Below are positions 29,107 through 42,302 of a DNA stretch of 64,000 bases, piece by piece. Where the stretch lies: contig JAULSR010000007.1 of the NCBI GenBank assembly GCA_030512295.1, positions 830,501 to 894,500 of the forward strand, given 5' to 3'. The notes under the pieces are model-generated. The model was not told the DNA's origin. It did not search any database and saw nothing but the letters and a program-made list of their open reading frames with translations. Numbering within the stretch: position 1 is the first letter of the stretch; the number at the start of each line of letters is the position of its first letter. The stretch comes from Bombardia bombarda. Its lineage: Eukaryota; Ascomycota; Sordariomycetes; Sordariales; Lasiosphaeriaceae. The position numbers and the translations under genes were made by a program.

Positions 29107-31977
29107 ATGGAGCCCTTGAGTGCCCTCGCCATCGCCGCCAGCATAGTTCAGTTTGTGGACTTTGGCAACCGACTTCTTTCGCGCACCTGGGATGTCTACA
29201 AAAGACCAGATGCGGCCGCCCAGGAGCTCACAACCATCGCCGAAGAGTTGTCCATGTTCTCGAGCCGAGTGCGCGAGTCCTTCAAGGGATTGCGTCACGA
29301 CGAAAAGCAGAGTCAACCATCAGAGACCGAATCGCAACTCTCAAGACTCTGCGACGAATGCGACGTCATCACATCCGACTTTCAGACTGTCTTGCGGCAG
29401 ATCAGGCGTCGCCACAGCGGAAGGTCAGCTCAAGACAAGGTGACTCGCTTTGTGCTTGCTATTATGTGGAGCGATACAAAGATTGCGGTAATGAAAGAAC
29501 GCTTGGATATACTGCGACGCAGAGTCATGACTGCTGTACTGTTTTGTCTTTGGTAACACTTCTCTCCATCATTACTTCTGAACTTCACTGACGATCTATT
29601 CAGGCATGACTCCAAGCGAACAGAGCAATGGGAGCTGCATTTCTCGAAGCAACTGGAACACGTCACCTCCATCATTTCGCGAGTTGATGAAGCAGTTGGT
29701 CGATTATCCAAAGAACCTCCATCATTGGCTGCGTTGCAAGAGATCGCACCAACATCTCGAATCACAGGCGATGTCATCACTGCCCTACATGGCGAGTCGT
29801 CGGAAGCGAGCCAGATTCGTGACGAATTGGTACAGCACATTTGGAGAAGAGGTTGGCAGCGTCACGATCCAATGACTGCGCCTACATTCTCGCACACTCA
29901 TATGGTTGATCTGAGACTCATCGCGCGGACGATATGCGATGGCCTCACATTCGACGCAATTCGCGGACGAGAGGAGGCTGTTATAGAGCCATTCAAGAAA
30001 ACCTTTGAGTGGATCTTTAACCGTAACCCAAAGCAACAAGATGAGACGCCCGCCTGGTCGAGCTTCCCCGAGTGGCTGGAAGGTTCCTCAACAGCACCGT
30101 ACTGGATTGCTGGAAAACCTGGATCCGGAAAATCGACCATTATGAAGTTCATTACAGGCCACCCGTCATTAAGCCGGCATCTGTCTTGCTGGGCTGAGAG
30201 CTCTGATCTTATTGCCGTTCGCTACTATGCCTGGAATGCCGGGCTCAGTATGCAGAAGTCATGGGAAGGTCTGATGAGGACTATCTTGTTCCAATCCTTG
30301 GAGCAGAGGCCCGACTTGATACCCCTGGTGTCGCCCAGGCGATGGGCGCTCTTTCAAGTGCTAAAGGCCACCAACAGGTTTCCGCCATGGGAGCTTTGGG
30401 AAGTTCAAGAGTCATTCCAGGCTCTTTTGACCCAATGCTGGGCGTCGATTAAGATCTTCTTACTCATTGATGGGTTGGATGAGTTTGATCTGGCCCCTGG
30501 TGAAGTCGTCAGGCGCATTCGCGACTTGACGGAAACCTCGGCCAGCAGCTTGAAGGTCTGTTTGGCAAGTCGTCCTTGGACAGAGTTTGACGACGCCTAC
30601 GGAGAGAACCCGATGCTCAGAATGGACAGTTTGACCCAAGATGATATGGCCGTATTCGTCGAGGGAAAGTTTCGAGACAACAAGGGTTACACTGAGCTGA
30701 TGCAGTTATATCCGACACAAATGACCCAACTGACAATAGACATTGTATCGAAGGCCAAGGGTGTCTATTTGTGGGTCTCGATTGTTGTCAACGAGCTGCT
30801 TGAAGCCATGACGGAGGGCCGTACAATAGCTGACCTCCAAGCAACCCTCAAGAGTCTCCCTTCAGACATATCCGACCTTTACGATACGATATGGAGCAGG
30901 ATTCCTTCCCATCATCGAGCAGATGCTTCGATGATGATACAAGTAGTCAAGGTGGCATGCGGTACTCTCTCATGGTTTACGCTATGGCTCGCAGAAGAAT
31001 GTCAATCTTCCAAAGTGGATGTCCATACACTTTCTCCCGAAATAAGATACTATGCTCGAAAGGCTCTGAGGAGAAGACTAGCAACAAGAACTCGAGGTAT
31101 TCTAGAGCTCACATACTGTTCATGGACTTGGAATGACGGCTACGCTGGATTTTCGCACAGAACGGCACGGGACTGGGCAAAGCAACCAAGTGTTTGGCAA
31201 CTTCTGTGTTCAGCCTACAAAGGCGACCCATATTTGACTCTCCTTCACGCGGAAATGGTTTTGATGAGCGACAAAGAAACGAATTTAATCAACCATTCAA
31301 ATACTTCGTTCTGGCATGCCGTTACAAGGACTCTCTTCTATGCCAGCCAGGTGAGGTCACCCGCGCACGAGGGAGAGCTTGTAACAATTTTAGATGCATT
31401 CGACGAGGCAGCCACACAGAGCTATCGCCTAGCCCAAGACAATTGGCCGATCTACCTTCGGTTAAGGAAACCCACGGATCATTGGTCGTCAAAACAAGAC
31501 TCTGGAGGTCATCGATTAGCTTTGCATAACACATTTCTGGGGATGGCCGCGCAATTTTCTCTGCTTCCTTACATTCGGGCCAAGTTTGCTCCTAATAGGA
31601 GTCTTCTTACGCAACGCGCAACGGCCAAGTCAATCGGTCTGTTAGAATGCGCAGTTTTAGGATTCAATTACTACATGGCGAAAGACCTTTCGCACCAGAA
31701 CGTATCAGGAGTCCCACTGACAATATGGTACTCTCAAAGGCTGGATACAGTTCGATATCTCCTTAACCAAGGGGTCAAAGGTGACCAAGCAAATGGCCAT
31801 CTCTGTGTTGTTAATCTTAAGAGTCAGGTACGGCAACTTGTGTTGGACTCCGCTGGCTCAGAAGCCGAGTATTACGTGCAAGCCTCAGAGTTACTACAAA
31901 TGGGAGGAGGTCTTAAGGGTGTAAGCAAGTCATTGCTTAACCACATTCGCTTTGGGAAAAGTAAGGGGCGGAGCTAG
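29107..31977 (+). CDS. NACHT-domain NLR (STAND) protein
   Basis: Two exons, 29107-29552 and 29604-31977, give 939 aa. The 51-bp intron (GTAACA...TATTCAG) splits a Trp codon. Layout: an N-terminal helical domain of fungal STAND proteins (MEPLSALAIAASIVQFVDFG, about 1-130); a linker; NACHT with P-loop GKPGSGKST (319-327), Walker B IFLLIDGLDEF (about 433-443), then KVCLASRPW; a winged-helix-like region (KAKGVYLWVSIVVNELL, LPSDISDLYDTIWSRIP); and a C-terminal part of about 400 aa without ankyrin, WD or TPR repeats, possibly the DUF7791 type often paired with this NACHT. Known role of the class: nucleotide-driven oligomerising sensors in heterokaryon incompatibility or immunity-like cell death. 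The sensed ligand and output partner are unknown. The catalytic motifs are intact. Convergent with the DUF6594 gene 200 bp away. Confidence 0.88.
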
Positions 31978-32177
31978 CCGAGACTATCTGTGTGAACAAC
32001 TAACACAATGAGGAAGACAAACTCATTGAGCTAGTTCGGTGCTATAGATACCAGGATAATCAACCAGTTCGTTATCCGCCTATCCAAAAGTCGAAGTTTG
32101 CAACCAAGTTGTGTCAACAATCCGCTACACAATCTGTATCAAAAACACGTGTTTTCAGATCACCCTAACTTCAAACC

Positions 32178-33335
32178 TCAAGAACTAGCTGGACTGGGAT
32201 CCGCCGTCGAAACAGGGGTACCTCCAGCTAGACTTGTGCCAACAAACACGACCAGAACCGCCGTGTATGCCGCTGTTGCCTGCAAGATATCCTTTCCCGT
32301 GCTTTTAGTAGCCCCCACCGCCAAAACAAGCGAAAATATAACCACAGCAACGGATGTGGTGATGAGGCTGATATTGACTCCTGGATACTTGGCCATGATG
32401 ATGGTTGGTGCGATGAGGGCGATTCCGCCAAAAAGTGCCATGGCAAGGCGCGAGAACGTCGCGTTCCTGGTTTCCACCTGATCTTTGGTGGGCAGGATGA
32501 TCTCGTCGCTCGTAGGAATCGATATCTTGCTCAAGGATCCAAAGAGTTCAAGTAGATAATTCACGCATCTTAAGACCCCTGGCTGTAAATTCCCGGAGTT
32601 ATTAGTAACTGAAAGAATAAACGAGACCAAATGAATCGAACTTGTACTTAAACATACCCATATAATAAATTTGAAAATGAAGGGCGCTACTGTCAATCTA
32701 CTGGTGCCGCCTCTGCCGCCGGGAATTGTGTAGTCTCCTATTCCATCAGATGTCGAGTACGGTCCTGAGACCCATGCATATCTCAAGAAATTGTCGACGT
32801 CACCCAGACTATGTTCGTCGGGGATATCCATTTTTCGAAGTCGGTCAAACTCAAGCAAGGCAGAGTCTTTGGTTGAAATTTATGTCAGCGTTTCAGGCTG
32901 GGCTTGTGGCGAGCTGATTCACCTTTTGCTAACTTGTAGTAGATAGGTAGGTAGGTACTTACTGTATTCTTTCTGCTTTTCCTTCAGCTTCTTCCAGGCG
33001 GCAAGTCGTGCGGCTTTCTGGGTTCTCTCGTTTTCGTTTTGACGGTCCAGCTCGTGGTCCAAACCCTCCAAGGCATCAATAACTAACTGGAGTCTTCGGG
33101 AAGCTAAGACGCCGCTTGTGCCATCTGGGCACAGCCGAACAAGATCATCACCAAGCTTTTGCATTTCCTTCTGCAGTATCAGTATGTTCAAAATATTGAA
33201 CTGATCATAGCGTCGGAATACTGTCAGGTCATGATACTGGTCCATGACCTTGGCTGCCAGGAGAAGACGATAAACATCTTCTGGCTCGTCCGTAGTCGAC
33301 ATGGTGGGAGGGGTTGTAGAAGGGGGGTGATCCAT
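32178..33335 (-). CDS. DUF6594 membrane protein
   Basis: Three exons on the minus strand, 33335-32963, 32866-32658 and 32582-32178, give 328 aa; introns of 96 and 75 bp, phases close. An N-terminal cytosolic helical half has the pattern FRRYDQFNILNILILQKEMQ...LVRLCPDG, and YNSALLEFDRLRKMD appears only after splicing exon 1 to 2. Three C-terminal hydrophobic helices follow (LAMALFGGIALIAPTIIM, ISLITTSVAVVIFSLVLAVGA, ILQATAAYTAVLVVFVGTSL). The late ATAAYxAVLVVFV motif is characteristic of the DUF6594 (PF20237) family, abundant in Pezizomycotina and often next to HET or NLR genes. Function is unknown. Alternative ATG codons lie at the N-terminus within the first 12 residues. Confidence 0.85.
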
Positions 33336-34203
33336 TCTCCGGTCTGAGGAAGGGAAAGAGGGGTCGTGAAGGCTTTTTGTTGCTGAGTCTGGGATTTTGG
33401 CAAGTAGATGTGCTTCTTCATATACAACAAAGAATAAAGCGGCGTATAAGATCCGCCGATAGAATTGCCAATCAATATGAATATGCCGTCTACCGTCTTG
33501 GCTAGAGGATCAACTATTAGAGTTGATGTCGGGAAGAGAACTGGGATTTATTTGGTGTTGGTTGAATAAAATGAGATGGAACTTATGGCTCACTCTTTCC
33601 GCTAGCCTGCCGCACCCAAGTGTTTAGCGTTCTGGACTTTGGACTGAGCTACGCCGCACACTTGTCTTCGTTCAAGAACCGTGCATATACCGTTCGGGTC
33701 ACCGACTTTCCCGATTAAGAATAGTAAGTACAATCCAGCCCTGGTTCGTTTATTAGTTTGGTTCTTAGACCTACATCTTACATGCATAGGTATGTACCAC
33801 ATATTTGACATCTCATTGAATAATTGTGACGAGAGCACAAAATACTAGCGTTGCCTCCTCGGAGACACAACCTCCTTTATGTATTGTGCAACAATAATTA
33901 AACAATGACCTTTGATATTATGATCAAACAAGGGTGAGGGTGTTATCCAGACGTAGATCACAACGACATCGATCAGCATCGACTTACTCAACTTAGAGAT
34001 CTCTTTGTCTATTCAAGTCATTTACTACAGTATTATGTGCCCCATCAACCAGCCCCAAATCTGAGAATATATATATATATAATCGCTTGCCACCCATATC
34101 ATTGTTATAGGATCAATACTAACCAATATACCAAAATATCCCGGCCTTCTAGCGAAGCACCACCCCATAGATTATTCATATTACTATTGGCTCCAAAGCC
34201 TTC
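33336..34203. other. Intergenic region, AT-rich
   Basis: Promoter of the DUF6594 gene and 3' flank of the ABC transporter. It includes a short AT microsatellite (34066-34082). No gene was recognised. Confidence 0.5.
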
Positions 34204-37200
34204 TCAAGACTCCTGCAAATCCCACAGAGCCTTAAATATGCTATCCTCCTTGGCCAGCAGGTTCCCAGGGGAATCAAACTCCACCACATGGCCATCCTGC
34301 AGCACGAGGATCTTGTCAAAGTCAGCAACGGTCTTGAGACGATGAGCGACGACGATGGCAGTCCACTCTTTGAACGCGGTGCGGATCAGCTCGTCGACAA
34401 ATGTTTCGGTTTGGCGATCAAGGCTATTGTCAAAAAAGGGTATATGTCAGCATCTGGTCGTGCCAGAACGGGTGGTAAAACTGAAAGTAGTCGAAGACAC
34501 AATCTCAGAGATAAACAAGGAACCAAAACAAGGAAAAAAGGGATCACAAACCTGCTCGTCGCCTCATCTAACAACAGCACCTTACTCCTCCGCAACATCG
34601 CCCTCGCCAAACAAAACAGCTGCCTTTGCCCCGCGCTCAGCCAATCCGTGTTCAGATCGGTATCCAGCCCGCCCTTCTCCTCAATCACACCATGAATTCC
34701 CGTCTTCTCTAGCGCCATGATGATCTCCTCATCCCTATACTTGCCCAGCGGATCGAGGTTATACCGCACACTCCCGGCAAGAAACATCGGATCCTGCGGC
34801 AGCGCCACCAGAGACTCGCGAAGCGCATTGAGATTCAACGTAGCCGTATCAACCCCATCAATCGCAATCGACCCGCTCTCCGGCTGGTACAACCTCAAGA
34901 GCAGCATGATAAGCGTCGACTTCCCGCTCCCCGACCGGCCGCACACGGCAACCTTCTCTCCCGGCCGGATATCAAGATTGATATCCGTCAGCACCATGCG
35001 GTCGCCGTACTTGGCGTGCAGTCCCGAGATGTGGATGGTGCCCGTGGCAGGCCATTCTGGCGCAGGCATGTCGGGCCCATCAAGCTCCTTGGGCGTGTCC
35101 ATCTCGAACTGCGTGATGCGCGTTACAGCACCCAAGCTTGTTTCCAGCTGCGTCCATGACTGTATCAACATGCTCAGCGTTTGGCCAATGCCCATGACGC
35201 TAGTGAGCGCCACGCCGAGCAGGCCGGGGTTGATGCTGTCTTTCAGCGCGACTGTTAGACCGACAAGGAGGACCGCTAGCCCGGCAACGATGAGGTCGAG
35301 GACCATGGTGAGCCATCGCTGCAGGCAGAAAAGCAGATAGTATGGTCGCTGAGAGTCATCGAGACGCATCGTGCTCTCCTTTTCAGCCCGTTTGGTCCAG
35401 CCGTAAGCGCGCAGGGCGGCGAGACCTTCGAAGGAGGAGATGAAATGGGAGTAGAGGGGCGATTTGGCCTCGAGATCGAGAAGACGCATTTGACGGGATG
35501 TGCGCAGATAGAATTTTTGGAGTATCAACAACACGATTATCAGAACGGGGATGGCAATGGCTAGCCAGCCTGATGATACACACGTCAGGATTATGAGTGC
35601 CAATGCACCGATGATTTCTAGAGATGGGGTAGTCAGTCTCAGCGTCCTCATCAAATCTTGCGGCAGATTTTAATAAAGGTCTTACGTGAATAGGACAGCA
35701 AAAAGGAGAAGGGGAGTGCCAGGTCTACGAGGGTCATGTCCTGACTGAACCTATTGACAATCTCGCCAGTGTCGGTAGAGACAAAGAATGACATTGGAGC
35801 ACTGCATGTGGTTAGCAACTGTCGCAGTAGAAGAACTCACACCGAGTCTCATAGGTATTCTTACTGCATCGCCGCGTTGAGAACTTTCTTGTGCAATACC
35901 TTTGCCGAGTGTGGCACGATGACAATCATGAAAATCCTGAACCAATCCATCATTAGCACCTATGAATCATACTTATGGTGTAGCGGAACAGAGCAGCTTA
36001 CCAGAACTGTAGACCCATTGTTATCACATTCAGACCGCTAAAGAGGTCGAAGATCCCCACATAGTACGCAATTCGATCGTTAGGGTGCGCCTCGTTTGCT
36101 GAAGTCCACACGTTGAGCCACAGAGCTGTGATGCATCAGCTTCAATCCATTCGAAACGGGATGAAAAGTTGCCAACTTACGAACAGCGCTCCTGAACCCG
36201 ACATTGCAGACCGTAAAGATACAAAACATTGCAAAATTTAGATTGCCCAGCGACCTGATGTAGGCGAATAGAGCGTCGGCGTTTCGTTTTCCCCTGGACG
36301 GCCCTTCGAGGTCCTCATCGTTCTTTTTGCCAGCCGTTTCCTTATTCTTGACAGACTCGATTTTAGCAAAAATGAATTTCTCATTCTTTTCCTTCTCGGC
36401 TTCATCAACGTCTTCATCGACCAACAAGTCATTTCCTATAGCAGCGGACTTGGTCAATCCGAGACCACTAACATAGCTACCTTCGGCAGAATTGAGCTCG
36501 TCAAAAGTTCCTTTCTCCACGATCTCGCCATTGTCGCCGAGCACAATGATATTATCGGCATGTGGGAGAAGCTGGACTTGAAGGTTGTCAGTGCACATCC
36601 AACATGATGTAAGGTTAGATCTATTAACTTACTGTTGTGGGTTGCAAGTATAACAGCTGTGCGACTTCTGCGAAGCAACCCCTCAGGACCCAAAATGGCA
36701 GTAAAGCACTTTGAGTATGTGTCAGCATCTAAGCCCTTGAGGATATCATCTAGGATGACGATGGCCTTGCGATTGTACACGGCCCTTGCGAGCGCCTTTT
36801 CTTCAGTTAGCGTATTTCGGAGAACCCCCTATGGCAAAAGGTTGTCAGACTTACGACTCTTTGCTTCTGTCCCCCGCTCAAGGAAATACCCTTGCTGCCA
36901 ATAAGTGTATCATCTCCACTTGGTAGCAGTTCCAGATCCTCATTCAGCTGGCAGGCCTGGATGACTTGGTCGTAGAATCCCTTGTCATACTGCTCAAATG
37001 CGAGGATGTTTTCCTTGACCGTCTGATTCAGCAGCCACGCGTCCTGGTCGCAGTAAGCAATCTCCTCGGGAATGGTCAACTCCACTGAACCGGAAAGCAT
37101 GTACGCCTCGCCCAGCAACGCCTTCAAGAGTGTTGACTTTCCAGAGGCGACAGGGCCCACGACAATTGTCAGTTGTGCGGGCATGATGTCAAAGTCCAAG

Positions 37201-39389
37201 TTCTTGACGATAGGCTGCGTCTCTGGGTCTTTGCTCCACCCAAATCCCCCACCGCGGACTTGGATCCAAGGCTCTTCAACCTTCTCCTTCTTTTCCAACC
37301 TATCATCAATCTCGGTGGATGAATCCTTGTTCATCGACGATGCCGAGCCCGGATAAGAAACCAACGTCCGATAATCTTCCCTCTTTTCCCTGAGCAGGAA
37401 AGCCTGGATCCGGTCAAGACAGGCCATGGCCGCCATGACGTCTGTCCATACCCTCGTCAGGTTCATGATGGGCATGAACAATATGTTGAGCAAGCTGAGC
37501 GAGGTGAAGGCCTGCGCAACGCTGAGCTGGCTTCCACCAGATATAGACTGCGCAATGGCAAACACTGTGAATGTGACGGCGGGCATCAAAATGGTCGGCG
37601 CCACACCGAGTAGCAGTGTGAAGATCTGTATCTTTCGGAACTGCGTAGACTGCTCCAGCTCATAATCCCGCAGCCCTTGGATCTGCTTACCGGCTTTCTC
37701 ACTGAGGCCCGCCACCTTGACACCCTTCATGGAAGAGATAATATCCGACGTGATACCGACACGCTTCTGGATGGCGGCCATCCACTTGCGCTGGCGGGGC
37801 GGGATCAAGCGCGCAATGAATCCGGCTATTCCGCCGGTGATTAAACATAGGATCACCGGGGCGACGCACGAAGCTCCCAGCTGCAAGCCAAGGATCAAGA
37901 GGGAGAAGGCGACTTGCAAGATGTCAGGCATTATGTTGACCATCTGGAAGGTGGTCTGTGTGATACGGTCCACGTCGGTGCTCATGAGCGATAGGGCAGA
38001 TGACGAGTTGGCGCTCTCAGATCGGACAGTCAGCATATTCTTGTAGATGATTGTGACTAAGGAGCCTCTGAGCTTGGTCATTGTCCGGAAGGCGATCTGT
38101 GACCACCATCTGGTGACAATCTGTTCGTTTCCAGTCAGTGTCAAGTGGTTTCAATAGATGTTGTTCGTGTGGACGGGGTTTCAGGTGGTGCGTACAGCAA
38201 TGCCAATGTAACACAGCGCCCAGGCCCCAATGAGGCCATAGCCGTAAGACGCGGGCACAATCTTGTGGACTGCGATGTACAAGATGGTGCTATTGACGAG
38301 GTAAGGTTGGGTAAGGCTGAAACTGGTGAATGCGAGCCGAGGAATGAAGGCCCAAGCCAATTCGGGGAAGAAGGTGTGAAAGCACGCAGTCGCGAAACTG
38401 TGTTTCTTGGTCCGATCAACTGCCAAGACTGCGTCAGCACCTTCAATCTCGATAGAGCGTTTTGATCAGGCTGGATGTCATACCGCTGTTCCAAGACTTG
38501 AGCAACCTTGCGTGCAAGACATCGCCTTCCAGTTTAGGGTCGATCGCATAGAGATCATCCATAGTCAAGTTCTTCCTGTATCCCTTCCAGAACAGGGGGT
38601 TTAACCATGAGAAGAATGTGAGGCCTATGATTCCCTGGCGCATCTCAGGCGGGACGGTATTTGACTCGGGGTCAAGACCCAATTCACGCCTCTTTTGTTG
38701 GGGGATGGCATCATCACGGTATGCATTGAAGGACTCCAGCACTACTGCAACGACGCGGAGGGCAAACGTGACGGTGAAAAGGCGGGCGACGAGCGTGTTG
38801 TCGTCGAGGAGCCATTGTGTTCGCACCCGAGGCAGGTCCAGCAGTATGGTGGCCAGCAGAAAGGCTTGCACTGTGGCGGACGGTCGTATGGACCGATATA
38901 AGTTGTAGTTGGACAGAACAAGGACCGCTAGGGTCGAGAGAAATGCCAAGATGGCCGAGGCGAGCGTGGTGCGCGTCAGCACACCGCGGCCGGTTCCCCA
39001 TAGTGCTACAAGGGCAAGCTGGATCGAAGCTATTGCTATGTATGTGACCTGCATGGGTGGCGCGTGAGATGGCTGGACTAAGGGAGTGAGTGGAGTGGAG
39101 TGGAGGGGAGTGGACCTTGACGCCGCCAAGAGGCCACCACTTTCGCGGAATGACATGGACGTACCGATCTCCAAATTCGCTGCGGTGACACCATCCAGGG
39201 TACATGTTCTTTCCGAAGCTGAAGAACCCGAAGCGCAAAGATGGGCAAGGCCAAGGCACAAGGCGCGATTGAGAAGATGGACTCTTCAAAGAGAAGGGTG
39301 AAGTCGAAGCTGTAACACTGGCCGGCGTGGTTGTTGTCAGAGACGAGAACAGGGCCAAAGGCGCCGTCGCCTGCGCAGCGAGCCACCAT
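34204..39389 (-). CDS. ABCC (MRP-type) multidrug/metabolite transporter
   Basis: Eleven exons on the minus strand: 39389-39165, 39048-38484, 38419-38196, 38120-36855, 36795-36633, 36576-36181, 36125-36002, 35936-35865, 35801-35686, 35617-34552, 34423-34204. All phases close and give 1478 aa, the normal length for fungal ABCC. Layout: TMD0 (FDFTLLFEESIFSI, then several helices), L0, TMD1 (KHSFATACFHTFFPELAWAF onward), NBD1 (Walker A GPVASGKST, signature LSGGQKQRV, Walker B AIVILDDILKGLD), a charged linker, TMD2 (LWLNVWTSANE, VNRFSQDM), NBD2 (Walker A GRSGSGKST, signature-like LSAGQRQLF, Walker B VLLLDEATSSLD). NBD1 has Asp where the catalytic Glu would be, as is usual in ABCC. Likely a plasma- or vacuolar-membrane exporter of conjugates or secondary metabolites. 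It is flanked by broken oxidase and PKS remnants. The gene itself is intact. Confidence 0.93.
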
Positions 39390-40130
39390 TTTCACCGTCT
39401 TGTCGCAGTGCCGTGTTTTGATTGTCCCGTCAATTGGATCTCCCGAAGAAAACGGCCAGCTTTGAAGTAGTCAAGGACGATTTCCGGTCGAGATTGTCGG
39501 ACGACCGAACATGCAATCTTTTTCGGCCACCGCGGCCAACCGGAGCCGGTCTTGTCCGACGGGAATAATAATCCAGGTCTTGCCTCCCCCACGGGATTAC
39601 GACGCCATTGCGCAACGGTCGTGTTACCTGTTGGATTTGGGGCCGTGCTTCTGGCAGGTTGCCCTTTGGCGGGTGGGGTTGGAAATGCCGCGATGGCGAT
39701 TGGCTCAAGCTCCTAACCCTGGGCGGGTTTGGAAGTTATTAGTTGTGCCAGTCTAGCTTATCCAGCTGGCCACATCGCTTGGCACCCTTTAGCTATCGTC
39801 CCTTGGTCCAGTACACCTCCTGCATCGGCGCTATTTCCCACAGGGGATGAACTCCACCTTGTGTGCTTATGCGAATACTGGATAGTCGTTTTGCATCCCT
39901 TGAGAAGTTTGGCTTCCAACTTTTGCATGTCGTCGTTCGCCAAGCCGAGAATGCGTAATTTTGTTGTCAGTCCGTCCTCGTCCTTTGCCTTCAGTAGGCG
40001 AGCCAGGAGGTGCTGTAGAGCGTCACAGTAGAAGTATCGTCTATCGTAATCAAACTCTGGTCTCCTTGTGGTGTTTTGAATCATCGCGGCGTAGTAGCCA
40101 GGATGTGTCGTTATTCCCTTATGTACCAGT
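39390..40130. other. ABC promoter plus orphan coding-like fragment
   Basis: Promoter of the ABC gene. A minus-strand frame (40153-39758) looks protein-like over HPGYYAAMIQNTTRRPEFDYD, LQHLLARLLKAKDEDGL and RILGLANDDMQKLEAKLLKG. It has no ATG of its own and no recognised family. It may be the end of another broken gene fused to the GMC remnant. Confidence 0.4.
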
Positions 40131-41321
40131 TTATGCAAGCCTTTGGGGCTCAAACTGATGTTGAATCTTCAGCCCCTCTACCCCATAAACACTCAACTTG
40201 GAATCCACCACGCCGCCCTGCTCCCTCGGCGCCATCTTGCACGTTCCCAGCGAGTGCCAAGTCGTTCCCACGTTCAAGCGCAGCCACTGTTCCAGAATGG
40301 CATCATCCTCGGCCGAGTATTCAATGTCCTTCACATCACCCGGGAGCGGGGCATCGATGTCGATGCACGCGGCGTTGGACTCGGCAGGAAAAGGTGGGTG
40401 GCCGGCTGCGACCTCGCCGCGGTAGGTCTGCATGCGGCGGATGATCTCGCGCTGGGTTTTGTATGTCCACATGTGCTTCTTGATATCGATGCCGTCGCGG
40501 TCAGCGAAGAAGCCGGTCTTGAAGTTGAGTGGGTCGCTGGGTGATGGGCCCGTGATGTGGATGTGGCCACGCGAGTACGGGTAGACTGAGAACGCGGTTA
40601 TGGCAAAGTACTGTCCTGGCGGGACGGCGGAGGGGTCTCCTGGGAAGCTGGAGGAAAGATGTTAATGCCCTATTCTTAGAAGATATTTATGTTGGGGTGG
40701 CTTAACATACCCGTTAATAAAAGACATCAGAACCATGGGGCGGTCCGGGGTGTTCTGGAAATCGCGTGTCCATGCCTCGATAAATGCGGGCCCAAGGGGC
40801 GGCCACATCAGCATCGGTTGGTGTTGTCTCGCAAACACTTCAAATATAAACAGGACATTACCTTCTTTAAGTAGGGCAGTATCTCGTCGGCTGACCATCC
40901 AGGCGCTTTCCACGAATCAAAGTCTGACCGTTGTGGACGAGTATACATCATAAAGTTGACGGACGACCCTCCGCCGAGAACGCCGCCAGTTAGAACAAAT
41001 AAGCTCTCTGTCACCGAGATGTTGCTCTTTGACGCCCTTGTGGAAGATGGTGGCAGTACTGTTAGGGGCAACATTTGCAATAAAGAGAGCTGGGAGAGCT
41101 ATCGTTGGCGCCTTGTTGTCGCTGCCCCTCTCGATGACCAGAATGGATAGATTTGGATCCGCGTCGGCCAGTCTTGCAGCAATGATACAGCCAGACGATC
41201 CACCTATAGATAGCAATTATTAGCGGGCATGTCAAGACTCGGGGTGGTGGAAAGATTTACCTCCTGCAATGATCACATCTACCTCGCTCAGGTCACTAGG
41301 AAGTTTCGTATGGAGACTCAT
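40131..41321 (-). pseudogene. GMC oxidoreductase (alcohol-oxidase-like), decayed
   Basis: ATG at 41321; exon 1 (41321-41261) joins across an intron to give the FAD-binding VIIAGGGSSGCIIAARLAD, followed by LSILVIERG. Next, RELI is one base out of frame with FVLTGGVLGGGSSVNFMMYTR (break near 40990-41008). After DEILPYLKK the gene jumps to PPLGPAFIEAWTRDFQNTPDRP, losing about 300 residues that alcohol/methanol oxidases have there. It then continues normally ([46 protein letters not shown] with the catalytic-region His, [17 protein letters not shown]). It is cut off at about 40150, before the final catalytic Asn block. Known family role: FAD-dependent oxidation of alcohols. With a frameshift, an internal deletion and a lost C-terminus, the product cannot be functional. 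Confidence 0.8.
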
Positions 41322-42302
41322 CGCACTTGAGTTGACGAGTGCTAGTTTTCTACGAAGATGGGTGGTGAGAGCGATAAGATTGACTTGTTAAGAATGTGGC
41401 AGCAGCGATGCGTGGCAGCAGCGATGCCGAAATGGAGGGGCAACTTTGCTGGGCGTCGAGTGGGCACTTGGTGAAGGAATCTGGCCGAAAGAGGGGCTAG
41501 ATATGGCGATGCAAGGTAGCAAAACTGTTGAAATCAGGTAATAGGATGCAATAAAGCGTATGCTACAGCTTCACAGCATGCAGGAAGAGGATGCATAACC
41601 TGTAGGTCTGAAGAGGTGAGATGCTTGGATTAGAAGAATGACCGCAGGAATCCAAGTCAATGCTACCTAAGCTAATCTAGGCGGCTGTGTGCGGGTGGGG
41701 AAGTGCCCATGGGCCCTTTGTGTAACGCAAGGGTCGGGGTGCCAGATTGCGGGCAGTGGTGTGAGTGAGCATCGTGCCTTCCCATCCGTCTCCCGAGCAC
41801 ACCCACAACCTAACCTGTATCTCCCTTAATTGCCCTACTTCAACTGAAAGCCCGCACGCCGTAGACCCGCAGCCTGACCAACACACGCAGCGTATACAGC
41901 CCGTGTATTTTGAAAACAGATACACTGTGACGGAAAACGGACTTATCATTTCTACTGACTCACCGAACTTACCAACCAAGGATCCGCACTTATGGACCGT
42001 TCGAGAGTCTCTGATCAACCAAACGCTGCATGTATAACGATTAGAGGACCGTATTACAAGACCAATTTCCCAAACGGCACAGCAATTTTAGAACGAATCA
42101 CCTAACCATATTCCTTATCGAAGTATATTGCTGGGTGAGGTGGACGTGTAACAATCAAGGCGTCGGGAGGCGCAGCAAGCAGAAGCCGCTGAGAACAAAC
42201 GCCGACATCCTAAGAAGTGAGTTCCGTTTATTAAAGTCATACGAATTTTGGTTCGAGCCGTTTCGCTGCACTCCCAGGACCGGGTAGCTGCGTTGGGATA
42301 CC
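41322..42302. other. Intergenic region
   Basis: A tandem 15-bp repeat (GTGGCAGCAGCGATGC units) lies near 41396-41429. No gene was recognised. Confidence 0.5.
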
